This document shows, one piece after another, positions 1-7,375 of a stretch of 13,894 nucleotides of DNA. Below the pieces are notes generated by a model that was not told the DNA's origin, made no database searches, and was given only the letters and a program-made list of their open reading frames with translations. The stretch's first letter is position 1; each line of letters begins with the position of its first letter. This stretch comes from CAZFUY01 sp964522445 (GTDB lineage: Bacteria > Pseudomonadota > Gammaproteobacteria > SZUA-229), in assembly GCA_964522445.1 (NCBI GenBank), contig CAZFUY010000080.1, positions 1 to 13,894 on the forward strand. The letters are read 5' to 3'. Position numbers and translations under genes: made by a program.

Positions 1-299
1 GACATACATTTTTTAGAACACATTTTATAACAGGCTTCACAACCAATGCAGTCCATTATATTTTTTAATGACATGACCATGGATGTGTCATCTGAAAAGC
101 CATCGTCATCATCATAATAGTCATCGTCATCATCGCAATCCAGTCCATCAACATCTTCACGGTCTATCAGTTCAAATACATCCCGAGGACAAACTTTATA
201 ACAGCGACCACAACCAATACACTCACTTTGATTGAGATCTATAATAAAAGCGGGAGTCCATTCAGTTCCGCCACGGGTTAAGCCGGTAATATTTGTCAT
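1..299 (-). CDS. fdxB: Nif-type ferredoxin III (2[4Fe-4S]), 3' end cut by window edge
   Basis: Translating the minus strand from the ATG at 299 gives 99 residues and no stop before base 1. Two iron-sulfur motifs are visible: CIGCGRCYKVCP (Cys27, 30, 33, 37) and CIGCEACYKMC (Cys84, 87, 90, 94), the second followed by KKC. The N-terminal TGLTRGG and the long acidic linker between the clusters (about residues 55-71, mostly Asp) are hallmarks of the nif-associated ferredoxin III family, which carries electrons for nitrogenase or FeMo-cofactor synthesis in the cytoplasm. An AAGG sequence lies 8 nt before the ATG. The gene begins 13 nt after the DUF269 gene ends, so the two are surely co-transcribed. 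Only a few residues should be missing. The linker is encoded by near-tandem GAT/GAC repeats. Confidence 0.93.
   Translation of the reverse strand, partial: MTNITGLTRGGTEWTPAFIIDLNQSECIGCGRCYKVCPRDVFELIDREDVDGLDCDDDDDYYDDDDGFSDDTSMVMSLKNIMDCIGCEACYKMCSKKCM
101..134. repeat. Short direct repeat in the fdxB acidic linker
   Basis: The 13-mer catcgtcatcatc occurs at 101-113 and again at 122-134, a period of 21 bases or seven codons. On the minus strand it is a run of GAT/GAC codons encoding two Asp-rich blocks separated by two tyrosines. Such codon repeats can change length by slippage without breaking the frame. Confidence 0.7.
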
Positions 300-312
300 A
301 ATTTAAACCTTA

Positions 313-786
313 TTACATGCCTGCAACTTCACTGTGTTTACCAATAATTTCCAGTGCAACTGATAATAACTTATCAGCTTCATCTTTCATTTTTGAAAAT
401 GATGGAAAACCAAAACGATGCATATCACGCAGCGTTCTATCCATTACTACCAGTTTGCCTACAGTGATAATCACTCGACCAAAACCTTCATAACTTAAAT
501 GCATTAAGGGTACGGCCATGAGACCACACTCTTTTTCAATAAGTGATGCTATGGCGTTATAAAAAGCTTTTACTCGAGCCATAATAATTTCATCAGGGTC
601 ACCAATGATGGGTATTTCTCGTTTCATTTCTTTGGTTAATACAAATGGATCAAGAATTTTATTAACTGGCCAGTTATCATAATTGCCATAGGTATCAATG
701 GCTCGCATTTGCCTGACCATTTCAATGGCAAAATCAGAATCAAGAACAGGATCATTCTCAGATATTAATGGTGCAGCTTCACTCAT
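313..786 (-). CDS. NifX-associated nitrogen fixation protein (DUF269)
   Basis: This is a 157-residue soluble protein with the signature of the DUF269 / NifX-associated family: an N-terminal FAIEMVRQMRAIDTYG stretch (about residues 19-34), then IPIIGDPDE (about 58-66), a central EGFGR and KLVVMDRTLRDMHRFGFPS. The length equals that of the usual family member. The precise biochemical role is not established; the gene almost always follows nifX and precedes a ferredoxin gene, as here, which suggests a part in FeMo-cofactor assembly. The ATG at 786 has a GAGGA ribosome site 8 nt upstream. It starts 55 nt after the RseC-like gene ends and no sigma-54 motif was seen in that gap, so it probably belongs to the nifE operon. 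The small DUF683 gene often found after DUF269 is absent; fdxB follows directly. Confidence 0.93.
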   Translation of the reverse strand: MSEAAPLISENDPVLDSDFAIEMVRQMRAIDTYGNYDNWPVNKILDPFVLTKEMKREIPIIGDPDEIIMARVKAFYNAIASLIEKECGLMAVPLMHLSYEGFGRVIITVGKLVVMDRTLRDMHRFGFPSFSKMKDEADKLLSVALEIIGKHSEVAGM

Positions 787-841
787 GGTTTATATCCTCT
801 ATTTATTAAATTATTTATCTGTAAAAGATATTTATAACGAA

Positions 842-1294
842 TTAACAGGCATTCCGTAGTAGAACAATTTCTCTGGATTTAAAACCTTTATTTTCCATAA
901 TATGATTTGAAATAAACAGGCCTACAAACAAACCCAATAAACTGAAAATAAAATTTATATCATCACTAAAACCTGCAATATCAAATACAACTGCAAGCAG
1001 AATCATGATTACAAGTGGCAGCATGTAAGCCATTACCGCCGTGCTTAACAATACTAATTCATTAATGCCGATAACAGCCTGGTCACCCAATTTTAAATCT
1101 AAATGATTCAATAAACGCACATGATTACGGCTTCTACTAAATAAACCCGCCAGCACAGATACGCCACAACTGTCACTAGAACCACAATGACTACAACTGG
1201 AATGTGGCCGAGTTTCAATAACTACATATTCACCATCAATAGCCACTACCTTGCCCTTCTTTTCTATAATGGCTTCTGCCATGCCATCACTCAT
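842..1294 (-). CDS. RseC/MucC-family (SoxR-reducing system) membrane protein within the nif operon
   Basis: This 150-residue protein has the RseC layout. A small N-terminal domain carries a cysteine cluster (SSCSHCGSSDSCG; Cys34, 37, 43). A short LKLGDQAVIGI segment follows, then two hydrophobic helices at about 79-104 and 113-131, and a basic tail. E. coli RseC is about 159 residues and works with the Rsx complex, a homologue of the Rnf ion-pumping electron-transfer complex. The start at 1294 is chosen because GGAGGG lies 6 nt upstream; a longer frame beginning at 1321 lacks this. The ATG overlaps the nifX stop in the 8-base sequence ATGAGTGA, implying translational coupling. I infer a link between Rnf-type electron supply and nitrogenase. 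The family assignment is fairly secure, the role here is not. Confidence 0.8.
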   Translation of the reverse strand: MSDGMAEAIIEKKGKVVAIDGEYVVIETRPHSSCSHCGSSDSCGVSVLAGLFSRSRNHVRLLNHLDLKLGDQAVIGINELVLLSTAVMAYMLPLVIMILLAVVFDIAGFSDDINFIFSLLGLFVGLFISNHIMENKGFKSREIVLLRNAC

Positions 1295-1775
1295 TCCAGC
1301 CCTCCGCTTCCATATTATCAAAGCGATCTGGATTAGCTGGTTTCTGCAATTTGATTGCCTGCATCAACCAGGTTGCTGATCCATTGCGTAATTCTTTCTG
1401 AATAACGTCCAGCAATTTTGAAATTTTTTCACCAACAGAAACTTTTATTGGTTGTATGCCAAGCGTCTTTAACTGTCTGACGGCAGAAGCACCAATAGCC
1501 TGAAAATAAACAGCGACACAACCTTCAAGTGCATTCATTTTTGCCATCAATTTATCTTCATTACCGTCATGGTTCAGTTCTCCAAACTGAATTACTTCCA
1601 GCATTTTGCTGTGCCCCGGATATACGCTATAAATGACAAAGGACTTTGCAGAACCAAAATGCTGATTCACGTGTTTCATATCTGTACTGGCAAAGGCTAT
1701 TTTGAACACCTGTTCATTCAGCCCCTGATTTTCAGTGTTGCAATCCAGTATTTTCAGATGCCTTTTCAGCGGCAT
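1287..1775 (-). CDS. nifX: FeMo-cofactor carrier protein NifX
   Basis: The protein has about 162 residues, close to the 158 of Azotobacter NifX. It contains the NifX/NifB C-terminal-like fold: KIAFASTDMKHVNQHFGSAKSF near the N-terminus, later GCVAVYFQAIGASAVRQLKTLGIQPIKV, the region typical of dinitrogenase iron-molybdenum cofactor binding proteins. NifX binds NifB-co and the VK-cluster during FeMo-co synthesis on NifEN. The frame is open up to 1826, but the only good ribosome site is GGAG 7 nt before the ATG at 1775 (MPLKRHLKILD), so I use that start. It overlaps the end of nifN by 44 nt and ends inside the start of the RseC-like gene, so nifN, nifX and that gene look translationally coupled. 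Confidence 0.93.
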   Translation of the reverse strand: MPLKRHLKILDCNTENQGLNEQVFKIAFASTDMKHVNQHFGSAKSFVIYSVYPGHSKMLEVIQFGELNHDGNEDKLMAKMNALEGCVAVYFQAIGASAVRQLKTLGIQPIKVSVGEKISKLLDVIQKELRNGSATWLMQAIKLQKPANPDRFDNMEAEGWNE

Positions 1776-3144
1776 TGTCATGCTCCGTTTTCTGTGAATA
1801 AATCGAACGGTAAGGATGTATCTCACCCCGTTCCAGACTGATCAAAATATTGGCCATATCAAATAACGTCTGCCGTGATCCCTGATAACCCACCCAGACC
1901 TTCTGGTAACCACCGAGTAAATCATATTGAGGAAAACCCGCTCTTAGTAAGGGAATATTTAGCCGTTTGGCACTGGCCACGGCATGGGAATTACTGATAA
2001 TAAATTCAGCATTATGCTGGTGTGCCATTTTTTCCAGCTCCTGTAAATCACCCAGCTTAACTTTATCTGTAACCACATTTTTTAATACCGGTGCGTTTGC
2101 AGGTGCAACGGCTGCAACCACTTCTGCTCCTATGCCTGCCAGAAAATGACTAAAGCCATTTAACAGGTCGGGGTCTGCGGCTACTGCTACTCGACTCATA
2201 CCCAATACAAAATGACTATCCAGCATGGCATCCAGTAACTGAGAGCGGCCACGCTCAAGTTTTTCTGGTACTGATTTACCCGATATTTCAGACAGAGTTT
2301 TTACAAACTCATCTACTGCATCCAGCCCCATTAAATGTTCAAATCGCCACTCGGGCACAGCTGTACGTTTTTGTAATAAATCTGCTGCTTTATTCATTGA
2401 AGAGCCAATCACCAGTGTTGCCAGTGAATTTTCCAGCATGCTAAATTTATCAACAGATGTACCACCAATCGTCAGGGAGCTGAAATCTGTCTCCACTAAA
2501 TGCCCATCCAGTGAATCGGATAAATCTGGAATTAATACTGGATGCAAACCAAATGATTCAATCATCTCTTTAATCACTTCAAGATCACCCGGTGTTAAAA
2601 AAGATCCAGCTAATACTGTTACATTATTTTTACTGTTTTTTAATTTGCCTGTAATATTTTTTGACTGTGGAACCAATGCATCTATCATTGCAGTAATGGC
2701 AGCAGCAAAACCAGTTTCCATACAACCACTGTAATCAGGTGTGGCAACTGTAATTACCGGAATGGCATTAAACTGTGGATACTTTTTTCGAAAATCATAA
2801 ATTGCACGTTTAACATCACAACCCTGTGTTTCTGACAGGCCAGTCGTGGGTATGCCGACCAGTGCGGGTGATGATTTTTCACAAATTGTTTTTAAACCTT
2901 CAATAATATTTTCATCCGCACCCATCACTGTACTCACCTGTTCCATGGCACTGGTCTGTAATGGAATCGGCTCACGAAAATGACGCACAAAAAAAACTTT
3001 ACCAAATGCAGTACAACCCTGTGAACCGTGCAACATAGGCATGGCTCGATGAAAGCCCAGAAATGCCAGTGCAGCACCAATAGCCGAGCTGGATTTTAAT
3101 GGGCTAACTGAAAGTGCCTTATTACGTTTTTCGATAGTCGCCAT
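1732..3144 (-). CDS. nifN: Nitrogenase iron-molybdenum cofactor biosynthesis protein NifN
   Basis: The product has 470 residues and is the beta-like subunit of the NifEN scaffold that matures the FeMo cofactor. The N-terminal SPLKSSSAIGAALAFLGF and LHGSQGCTAFGKVFFVRHF are diagnostic; the cysteine is residue 44, matching the [4Fe-4S] ligand Cys44 of Azotobacter NifN. PTTGLSETQGCD and the C-terminal LRAGFPQYDLLGGY segment fit the nitrogenase component 1 superfamily. The ATG at 3144 is preceded by GGAGGG with a 5-nt spacer; a longer frame from 3165 reads back into nifE and lacks that support. Only one base separates the nifE stop from this ATG (TGATATG), so translation is almost certainly coupled. 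No sign of damage. Confidence 0.97.
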   Translation of the reverse strand: MATIEKRNKALSVSPLKSSSAIGAALAFLGFHRAMPMLHGSQGCTAFGKVFFVRHFREPIPLQTSAMEQVSTVMGADENIIEGLKTICEKSSPALVGIPTTGLSETQGCDVKRAIYDFRKKYPQFNAIPVITVATPDYSGCMETGFAAAITAMIDALVPQSKNITGKLKNSKNNVTVLAGSFLTPGDLEVIKEMIESFGLHPVLIPDLSDSLDGHLVETDFSSLTIGGTSVDKFSMLENSLATLVIGSSMNKAADLLQKRTAVPEWRFEHLMGLDAVDEFVKTLSEISGKSVPEKLERGRSQLLDAMLDSHFVLGMSRVAVAADPDLLNGFSHFLAGIGAEVVAAVAPANAPVLKNVVTDKVKLGDLQELEKMAHQHNAEFIISNSHAVASAKRLNIPLLRAGFPQYDLLGGYQKVWVGYQGSRQTLFDMANILISLERGEIHPYRSIYSQKTEHDNAAEKASENTGLQH

Positions 3145-3145
3145 A

Positions 3146-4600
3146 TCAACCCTCCACTGCTTCAACTAAATTAATTTTGTTATCTTCAGGCAATGGCTCT
3201 GTTGCAGCCAAAGTAATGACAGATGTTTTTATCCATGGAGCAGGTTGACGTACTTTTTCCCATATCGGATTTTCAATCGTCAGCACAAGTTGACGCGCCA
3301 GTTCAATCATGCCGTCATAACCTTCGTAGGCAAACTCACGTTCCTGATTAATATCTAAAAAAGGAATACGTGCTTTTAATGCAGTGTACATATTGCGACC
3401 ACCGGCAATCAGCACATCAACATTTTTCTTTCTAACAATATTTATTAGCGCACGTGGATTACCATCTTCTATCATTAGTGCATCCTGCCCCATTAAGTCA
3501 CGAATACGTGCCTTGTCTTCTTCTGTAGATTTTTTAGTGCCGCTGGCAACCACGGTCATGCCAAGATCCTGTAATGCAGAAATAATTGACCAGGATTTAA
3601 CACCGCCGGTATAGAGTAAAACCCGCCTGCCTTTTAAACGTTCACGCCAGGGGATTAAGAGCTGATTAATACGTGCTTCTTCACGATCAATTAATGTTTC
3701 GGTACGTTGTGTTAAATTATCATCAGCAATGAGTTGTGCAAAATTGCGCAGTGCAATTGATACATCGGTGATGCCATAAAAACTGCCTTCGAACCAGGCA
3801 GTGCCATAACGCTCATTTAATTTTCGCGCCACATTTATCATGGCTTTGGAACACACCATCATATTTACTTCTGCACGGTGCATGGTTTGCACTTCATTAA
3901 AGCGTGCATCACCAGACAGAGTACACAAGACACGCAAACCCAGCTCATCCAGCAACGGCAGGATATGCCAGAACTCACCAGCGATATTGTATTCACCGAT
4001 TAAATTTATATCATGGACCTGAATGTTTTCACGCAGAACATGCTGCGCAACCGGTTGGGGTTCTCGTGTACCAATTACATACTTCACCATGGCTTCACCC
4101 GCAATGCGATTACCCAGATTTTTAGTACCATAAAAACCTGCGGCATCCACTGGCACTACCGGCGTGCCCCAACGTTCAGCGGCAGATTGACATACAGCAT
4201 CTATATCATCCCCCACCATTGCAGGCACACAGGTGTTATAAACAAAAATAGCGGCAGGCTGATATTCATCGATAGCCTGCTTAATAGAATGGAATAAACG
4301 TTTCTCACTGCGCCCCATGATGACATCCTGTTCGGTGAGATCGGTAGTCATACCAATCTTATACAGTTTCGCCCCAGAGGAACGGGTACCCCGGTTGTCC
4401 CAGGAACTTCCGGCACAGGCGATAGAGCCATGCACAATATGTGCAACATCGGCAATGGGTAATAAAGTAATCTGTGCGCCATCAAAAGCACAACCACCAG
4501 CAGTCGCTCCCGGCATGGGTTTGGCACAACCCGATTTAGATTTATTGTTATGCGAACAGGCTGGTTCATCCAGTAATTCGGCAATATCTTTGGCTTTCAT
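3146..4600 (-). CDS. nifE: Nitrogenase iron-molybdenum cofactor biosynthesis protein NifE
   Basis: The product has 484 residues and is the alpha-like subunit of the NifEN scaffold. It starts MKAKDIAELLDEPACSHN, nearly identical to Azotobacter NifE. Cys37, Cys62 and Cys124 fall at the positions of the [4Fe-4S] ligands, and Cys250 (NMMVCSKAM) at the position implicated in L-cluster binding. Further matches are TYGVKSW-like TGGVKSW, GTKKSTEEDKARIR and IPFLDINQEREFAYEGYDG. An in-frame ATG exists at 4690, but a sigma-54 promoter lies between it and the start used here, so the upstream 30 codons are leader and promoter DNA. AGGT sits 8 nt before the ATG at 4600. It is the first gene of the nifENX-rseC-like-DUF269-fdxB operon. 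Confidence 0.97.
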   Translation of the reverse strand: MKAKDIAELLDEPACSHNNKSKSGCAKPMPGATAGGCAFDGAQITLLPIADVAHIVHGSIACAGSSWDNRGTRSSGAKLYKIGMTTDLTEQDVIMGRSEKRLFHSIKQAIDEYQPAAIFVYNTCVPAMVGDDIDAVCQSAAERWGTPVVPVDAAGFYGTKNLGNRIAGEAMVKYVIGTREPQPVAQHVLRENIQVHDINLIGEYNIAGEFWHILPLLDELGLRVLCTLSGDARFNEVQTMHRAEVNMMVCSKAMINVARKLNERYGTAWFEGSFYGITDVSIALRNFAQLIADDNLTQRTETLIDREEARINQLLIPWRERLKGRRVLLYTGGVKSWSIISALQDLGMTVVASGTKKSTEEDKARIRDLMGQDALMIEDGNPRALINIVRKKNVDVLIAGGRNMYTALKARIPFLDINQEREFAYEGYDGMIELARQLVLTIENPIWEKVRQPAPWIKTSVITLAATEPLPEDNKINLVEAVEG

Positions 4601-4632
4601 AGTCACTACCTGTAATGGCTTAACAACAGGAG

Positions 4633-4648
4633 TGCAACCACTGTGCCA
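4633..4648 (-). promoter_or_regulatory. Sigma-54 (-24/-12) promoter of nifE
   Basis: On the minus strand the sequence is TGGCAC-AGTGG-TTGCA, a full match to the RpoN consensus with the correct 5-base spacer. Transcription should begin near 4622, leaving a leader of about 20 nt that carries the nifE ribosome site. It sits inside the longer open frame upstream of nifE and so fixes the nifE start at 4600. Confidence 0.92.
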
Positions 4649-4692
4649 AATCATAAGATACTGTTTTTTATAACTATATTTCCCGCACACTC

Positions 4693-4708
4693 TGTCGCAA
4701 ACATAACA
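4693..4708. promoter_or_regulatory. NifA upstream activator sequence for nifE
   Basis: TGT-CGCAAACATA-ACA is an exact TGT-N10-ACA site centred about 79 bases upstream of the predicted nifE transcription start, within the normal range for NifA acting on sigma-54 promoters. The motif is palindromic, so it could also serve the divergent ankyrin gene about 270 bases away. Confidence 0.85.
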
Positions 4709-4830
4709 ATGCTTTAGGCAGATGGAGCAAGTCTGACATTAGGGAATATATCTTTTTGCTGTCATTTAGAATGATTTAAAAAAACCACAAATAATCAGAA
4801 TAATTAATGAATAAACTTCTCATAAAATTT

Positions 4831-4846
4831 TGTAGTATTTGCCACA
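4831..4846. promoter_or_regulatory. NifA upstream activator sequence for the ankyrin gene
   Basis: TGT-AGTATTTGCC-ACA is an exact TGT-N10-ACA site centred about 130 bases upstream of the predicted start of the ankyrin transcript. A degenerate copy ending in ACC follows at 4861-4876. Its position relative to the plus-strand sigma-54 promoter is what NifA control would require. Confidence 0.8.
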
Positions 4847-4942
4847 TAACACAGACAAATTGTTACAAAACTCACCAAATTTACTGATTACAAAATAGTA
4901 ATATTTTTTTAAAAACAGTAAGTTAATATAAATTTTATTATT

Positions 4943-4958
4943 TGGCATAGCCATTGCT
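4943..4958 (+). promoter_or_regulatory. Sigma-54 (-24/-12) promoter of the ankyrin-repeat gene
   Basis: TGGCAT-AGCCA-TTGCT matches the RpoN consensus, with T in place of the often-seen C at the sixth base, which is a tolerated variant. Spacing is exact. Transcription should begin near 4969, giving a 90-nt leader before the ATG at 5059. Confidence 0.83.
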
Positions 4959-5058
4959 AAATATTAAAGCAACAAAAGCCAGAACCTGTTGTCAGATATA
5001 TTGAAAATTAATGAACCAGTATTTTAATAATGATATTTATAAAAAAGGAGGATCACTT

Positions 5059-5532
5059 ATGTCAGTTAATACACCCATACCAGGCGTATTGACAGTCTGG
5101 GCTAAACAGCACGGTTTTAATTGCTACAACATTAATAGCCGCATTGATAATTCCATGTCACCCCTGATGCTGGCAGCCACACAGGGTGAACTGGAAATTG
5201 TTCGTATCTTGCTTACCGCAGGTGCCAATACTAATCTGATTAGCAATGATAAAAATAATGCACTATGGTTTGCCTGTATTAGCAATGAACTACTTATCGT
5301 TCAGGAATTATTGCGCTATGGCTGTGATATTAATAATCAAAATATTAATGGTGCTAGCTGCCTTATTTATTCTGCATCCACTGGAAAATTAAAAATAGTT
5401 AAAGCACTGGTTCAGGCGGGTGCCAATATTAGACAACAAACATGCGATGGTTCTAATGCACTGGACAGTGCGACAACAATATCAATTTTTAATTTTCTAA
5501 AAGCTATGATGTATGGGATGAATTCACGCTAA
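5059..5532 (+). CDS. Ankyrin-repeat protein, predicted NifA/sigma-54 regulated
   Basis: The protein has 157 residues, with three recognisable 33-residue ankyrin repeats and a partial cap. The repeats are at about 33-65 (SPLMLAATQGELEIVRILLTAG), 66-98 (NALWFACISNELLIVQELLRYG) and 99-131 (CLIYSASTGKLKIVKALVQAG). It has no signal peptide or membrane segment, so it is probably a cytoplasmic protein-binding module. The start at 5059 follows a strong AGGAGG with a 7-nt spacer; an in-frame ATG at 5011 has no comparable site. The sigma-54 promoter and NifA site upstream place it in the nif regulon, divergent from nifE. Ankyrin domains bind other proteins, so it may act on a nitrogenase component, an assembly factor or a regulator; the partner cannot be read from the sequence. 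Confidence 0.9.
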   Translation: MSVNTPIPGVLTVWAKQHGFNCYNINSRIDNSMSPLMLAATQGELEIVRILLTAGANTNLISNDKNNALWFACISNELLIVQELLRYGCDINNQNINGASCLIYSASTGKLKIVKALVQAGANIRQQTCDGSNALDSATTISIFNFLKAMMYGMNSR

Positions 5533-5771
5533 ATAATAAAAATAAGTTAAACCATACTCTCCAGATACTGGGTCAAATAATTAAGACTGAATACCAGTCT
5601 AAATTGAATATTAAGCCCTGATTAATCAATAATTCTTAATTTAACTATTTTTACCTTCCAGAAAAAACTACTAGCCTGAATTTTCTTTTTTCATGAACTA
5701 GACTCATCAGGAAGTCTAAAAATCATTTGTAGTTTTTAGCCCTAATATTCCAAGGGAGTGTGAATAATCCT
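5533..5771. other. Intergenic region with three inverted repeats between the ankyrin and chemoreceptor genes
   Basis: No gene or sigma-54 motif was found in these 239 bases. Three short inverted repeats stand out: AGACTG/CAGTCT at 5584-5600 (5-base loop), TAGACT/AGTCTA at 5699-5718 (8-base loop) and CTAAAAA/TTTTTAG at 5716-5739 (10-base loop). A 10-base palindrome TGATTAATCA lies at 5619-5628. None has the GC-rich stem plus T-run of a convincing terminator, so read-through from the ankyrin gene remains possible. Confidence 0.5.
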
Positions 5772-7352
5772 ATGAAAAAGAATTTCCCAGTCAATGATCA
5801 AGAAAATGATTTTCCAGGGCATATGAAAATCATTTCCACTACAGACTTAAAAGGATCAATCGCTTATTTTAATGATGACTTTCTGAATATCAGTGGTTTT
5901 TCATCTGAGGAATTATTGGGCAAGAACCATAATATTATTCGTCACCCAGACATGCCGCCCGCCGCCTTTCAGAACTTGTGGGATACCCTGAAACAGGGTA
6001 AGCCCTGGATGGGAATAGTCAAGAATCGTTGCAAAAATGGCAACTTCTACTGGGTAGATGCTTATGTTACCCCTATCTACGAAGGCAAAGAAATTATCGG
6101 CTATCAATCGGTAAGAACAAAGCCCAGCAAAAATAATGTAAAACGAGCTACGACACTTTATCGGCGTTTAATGTCTGGGAAAAAATCCTGGTTTAGCTGG
6201 ATGAGCATGGGGTTAATGAACAAACTGCTTTTAAGTCATATGCTAACCGCCATAATTGCACTATCTGCATTTGCGGCTTTTCAGCAACAGGCTGCTATTT
6301 CCACAGTCACTTCTATTCTGATGGTGTTAGCTATTATTCTGGGTCCGGCATTTATTCTGGCTAAATGGCATGCGACTCCCTGGCAACGTGCAGCTAAAGA
6401 TGCGAAACAGATTTTTGATAACAGTGTTGCGCGACAGGTATATACCGGCAAGGATGATGAAGTGGCCTGCCTGCGCACCACCATCTATGCACTACAGGCA
6501 AAACTGAATACTGTACTTATACGTGTTGATGACTCAAATACACATCTTGTAAATGGGGCCAGTCAGACTGTTGATATTTTGAAGAAGACACGGCAAAGAG
6601 CTGAGCAACAACAAAATGAAGTTAATCAGCTAACAACTGCCATGGAAGAAATGACTGCAACAGCTCATGATGTGGCAAACAATGCATCCATTACCTCAGA
6701 TCAAACCCAGAGTGCAAGAAACAGCGCCAGTGAAGGTGCTCTGGTTGCTACCAATGTTATGGGTAGTATCGATGCCCTGATAGAAAACCTTATAGATACA
6801 ACAAAAGTGATCCAGATTCTGGAGTCTGAAAGTGGTGGCATAGGTACGGTTGTAGATGTGATTCGCGGAATTGCAGAGCAAACTAATTTACTGGCTTTGA
6901 ATGCTGCAATAGAAGCCGCCCGTGCAGGGGAACAGGGACGTGGATTTGCTGTGGTGGCTGATGAAGTCCGTGTTCTTGCCCAACGCACACAGAGTTCCAC
7001 TCAGGAAATTGAAGATATTGTTAAAAACCTGCAGGAAAAGGCTGTTGCATCTGCAAGCATGATGGATAAAGCCAGCAAGCAGGGAGGCAAATGCAGTGAA
7101 CTGGCCGAAGCTGCAGCTGAATCGCTGGCCTCTGTAGCATCTTCTGTGAGTAATATCAGTGACACCACATTACAGATAGCCACAGCAACTGAAGAACAAA
7201 CTGCTGTGGCAGATGAAATCAACCGCAATGTAAATAATATACATATGCTAGCTAAAGAAACAACTGAAGATGCCAGATCCTGTAACACATCCAGTCAGGC
7301 AATGCTGAATGAAAGTGAAAAACTGAAAACCATGATTTGGCAATTTGAATGA
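5772..7352 (+). CDS. Aer-like PAS-domain methyl-accepting chemotaxis protein
   Basis: The protein has 526 residues. A cytoplasmic PAS domain (about 20-115) carries ITYVN-like AYFNDDFLNISGFS, NIIRHPDMP, GIVKNRCKNGNFYWV and GYQSVRTKP, the pattern of FAD-binding Aer aerotaxis sensors. Two hydrophobic helices (about 150-170 and 178-197), joined by a very short turn, form a membrane hairpin. A long helical signalling domain follows, with the conserved tip GIAEQTNLLALNAAIEAARAGEQGRGFAVVADEVR (about 367-400). The tip and flanks mean it should dock with CheW and CheA. Without a periplasmic domain, it senses internal redox or oxygen state. The ATG at 5772 is used because the N-terminus then resembles family members; the GGGAG ribosome site is 13 nt away, and an in-frame GTG at 5760 is too close to it. 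Location beside nif genes suggests steering to microoxic zones. Confidence 0.93.
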   Translation: MKKNFPVNDQENDFPGHMKIISTTDLKGSIAYFNDDFLNISGFSSEELLGKNHNIIRHPDMPPAAFQNLWDTLKQGKPWMGIVKNRCKNGNFYWVDAYVTPIYEGKEIIGYQSVRTKPSKNNVKRATTLYRRLMSGKKSWFSWMSMGLMNKLLLSHMLTAIIALSAFAAFQQQAAISTVTSILMVLAIILGPAFILAKWHATPWQRAAKDAKQIFDNSVARQVYTGKDDEVACLRTTIYALQAKLNTVLIRVDDSNTHLVNGASQTVDILKKTRQRAEQQQNEVNQLTTAMEEMTATAHDVANNASITSDQTQSARNSASEGALVATNVMGSIDALIENLIDTTKVIQILESESGGIGTVVDVIRGIAEQTNLLALNAAIEAARAGEQGRGFAVVADEVRVLAQRTQSSTQEIEDIVKNLQEKAVASASMMDKASKQGGKCSELAEAAAESLASVASSVSNISDTTLQIATATEEQTAVADEINRNVNNIHMLAKETTEDARSCNTSSQAMLNESEKLKTMIWQFE

Positions 7353-7375
7353 GTAGCTAATTATATGATGCCTTT

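Larger units (their letters stand above)
4601..5058. other. Divergent nifE / ankyrin-gene control region
   Basis: This 458-base stretch holds no gene I can support. It contains two divergent sigma-54 promoters (4633-4648 on minus, 4943-4958 on plus) and two NifA-type sites (4693-4708 and 4831-4846). The sequence between about 4740 and 4940 is very AT-rich, which would favour bending between activator sites and promoters. I looked for an IHF consensus and found only off-register near matches. Confidence 0.85.

Noticed and set aside
3840..4673. Several plus-strand frames opposite nifE
   Set aside because: They are overlapping shadows of the strongly conserved nifE and none resembles a known protein.
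4601..4690. A 30-residue N-terminal extension of NifE from an upstream in-frame ATG
   Set aside because: The sigma-54 promoter at 4633-4648 lies inside it, and the shorter start matches family NifE proteins and has a ribosome site.
4790..4810. IHF-like site (AATCAG then AATAATTA) between the nifE and ankyrin promoters
   Set aside because: The TTR element is one base out of register with the WATCAR-N4-TTR consensus.
5714..5746. A sigma-28-like motif (TAAA ... GCCCTAAT) before the chemoreceptor gene
   Set aside because: The spacing is about 18 bases instead of 15 and the -10 part is imperfect.
6281..7288. Minus-strand frames opposite the chemoreceptor gene
   Set aside because: They are shadow frames of a clear PAS-MCP coding sequence, without supporting start signals.
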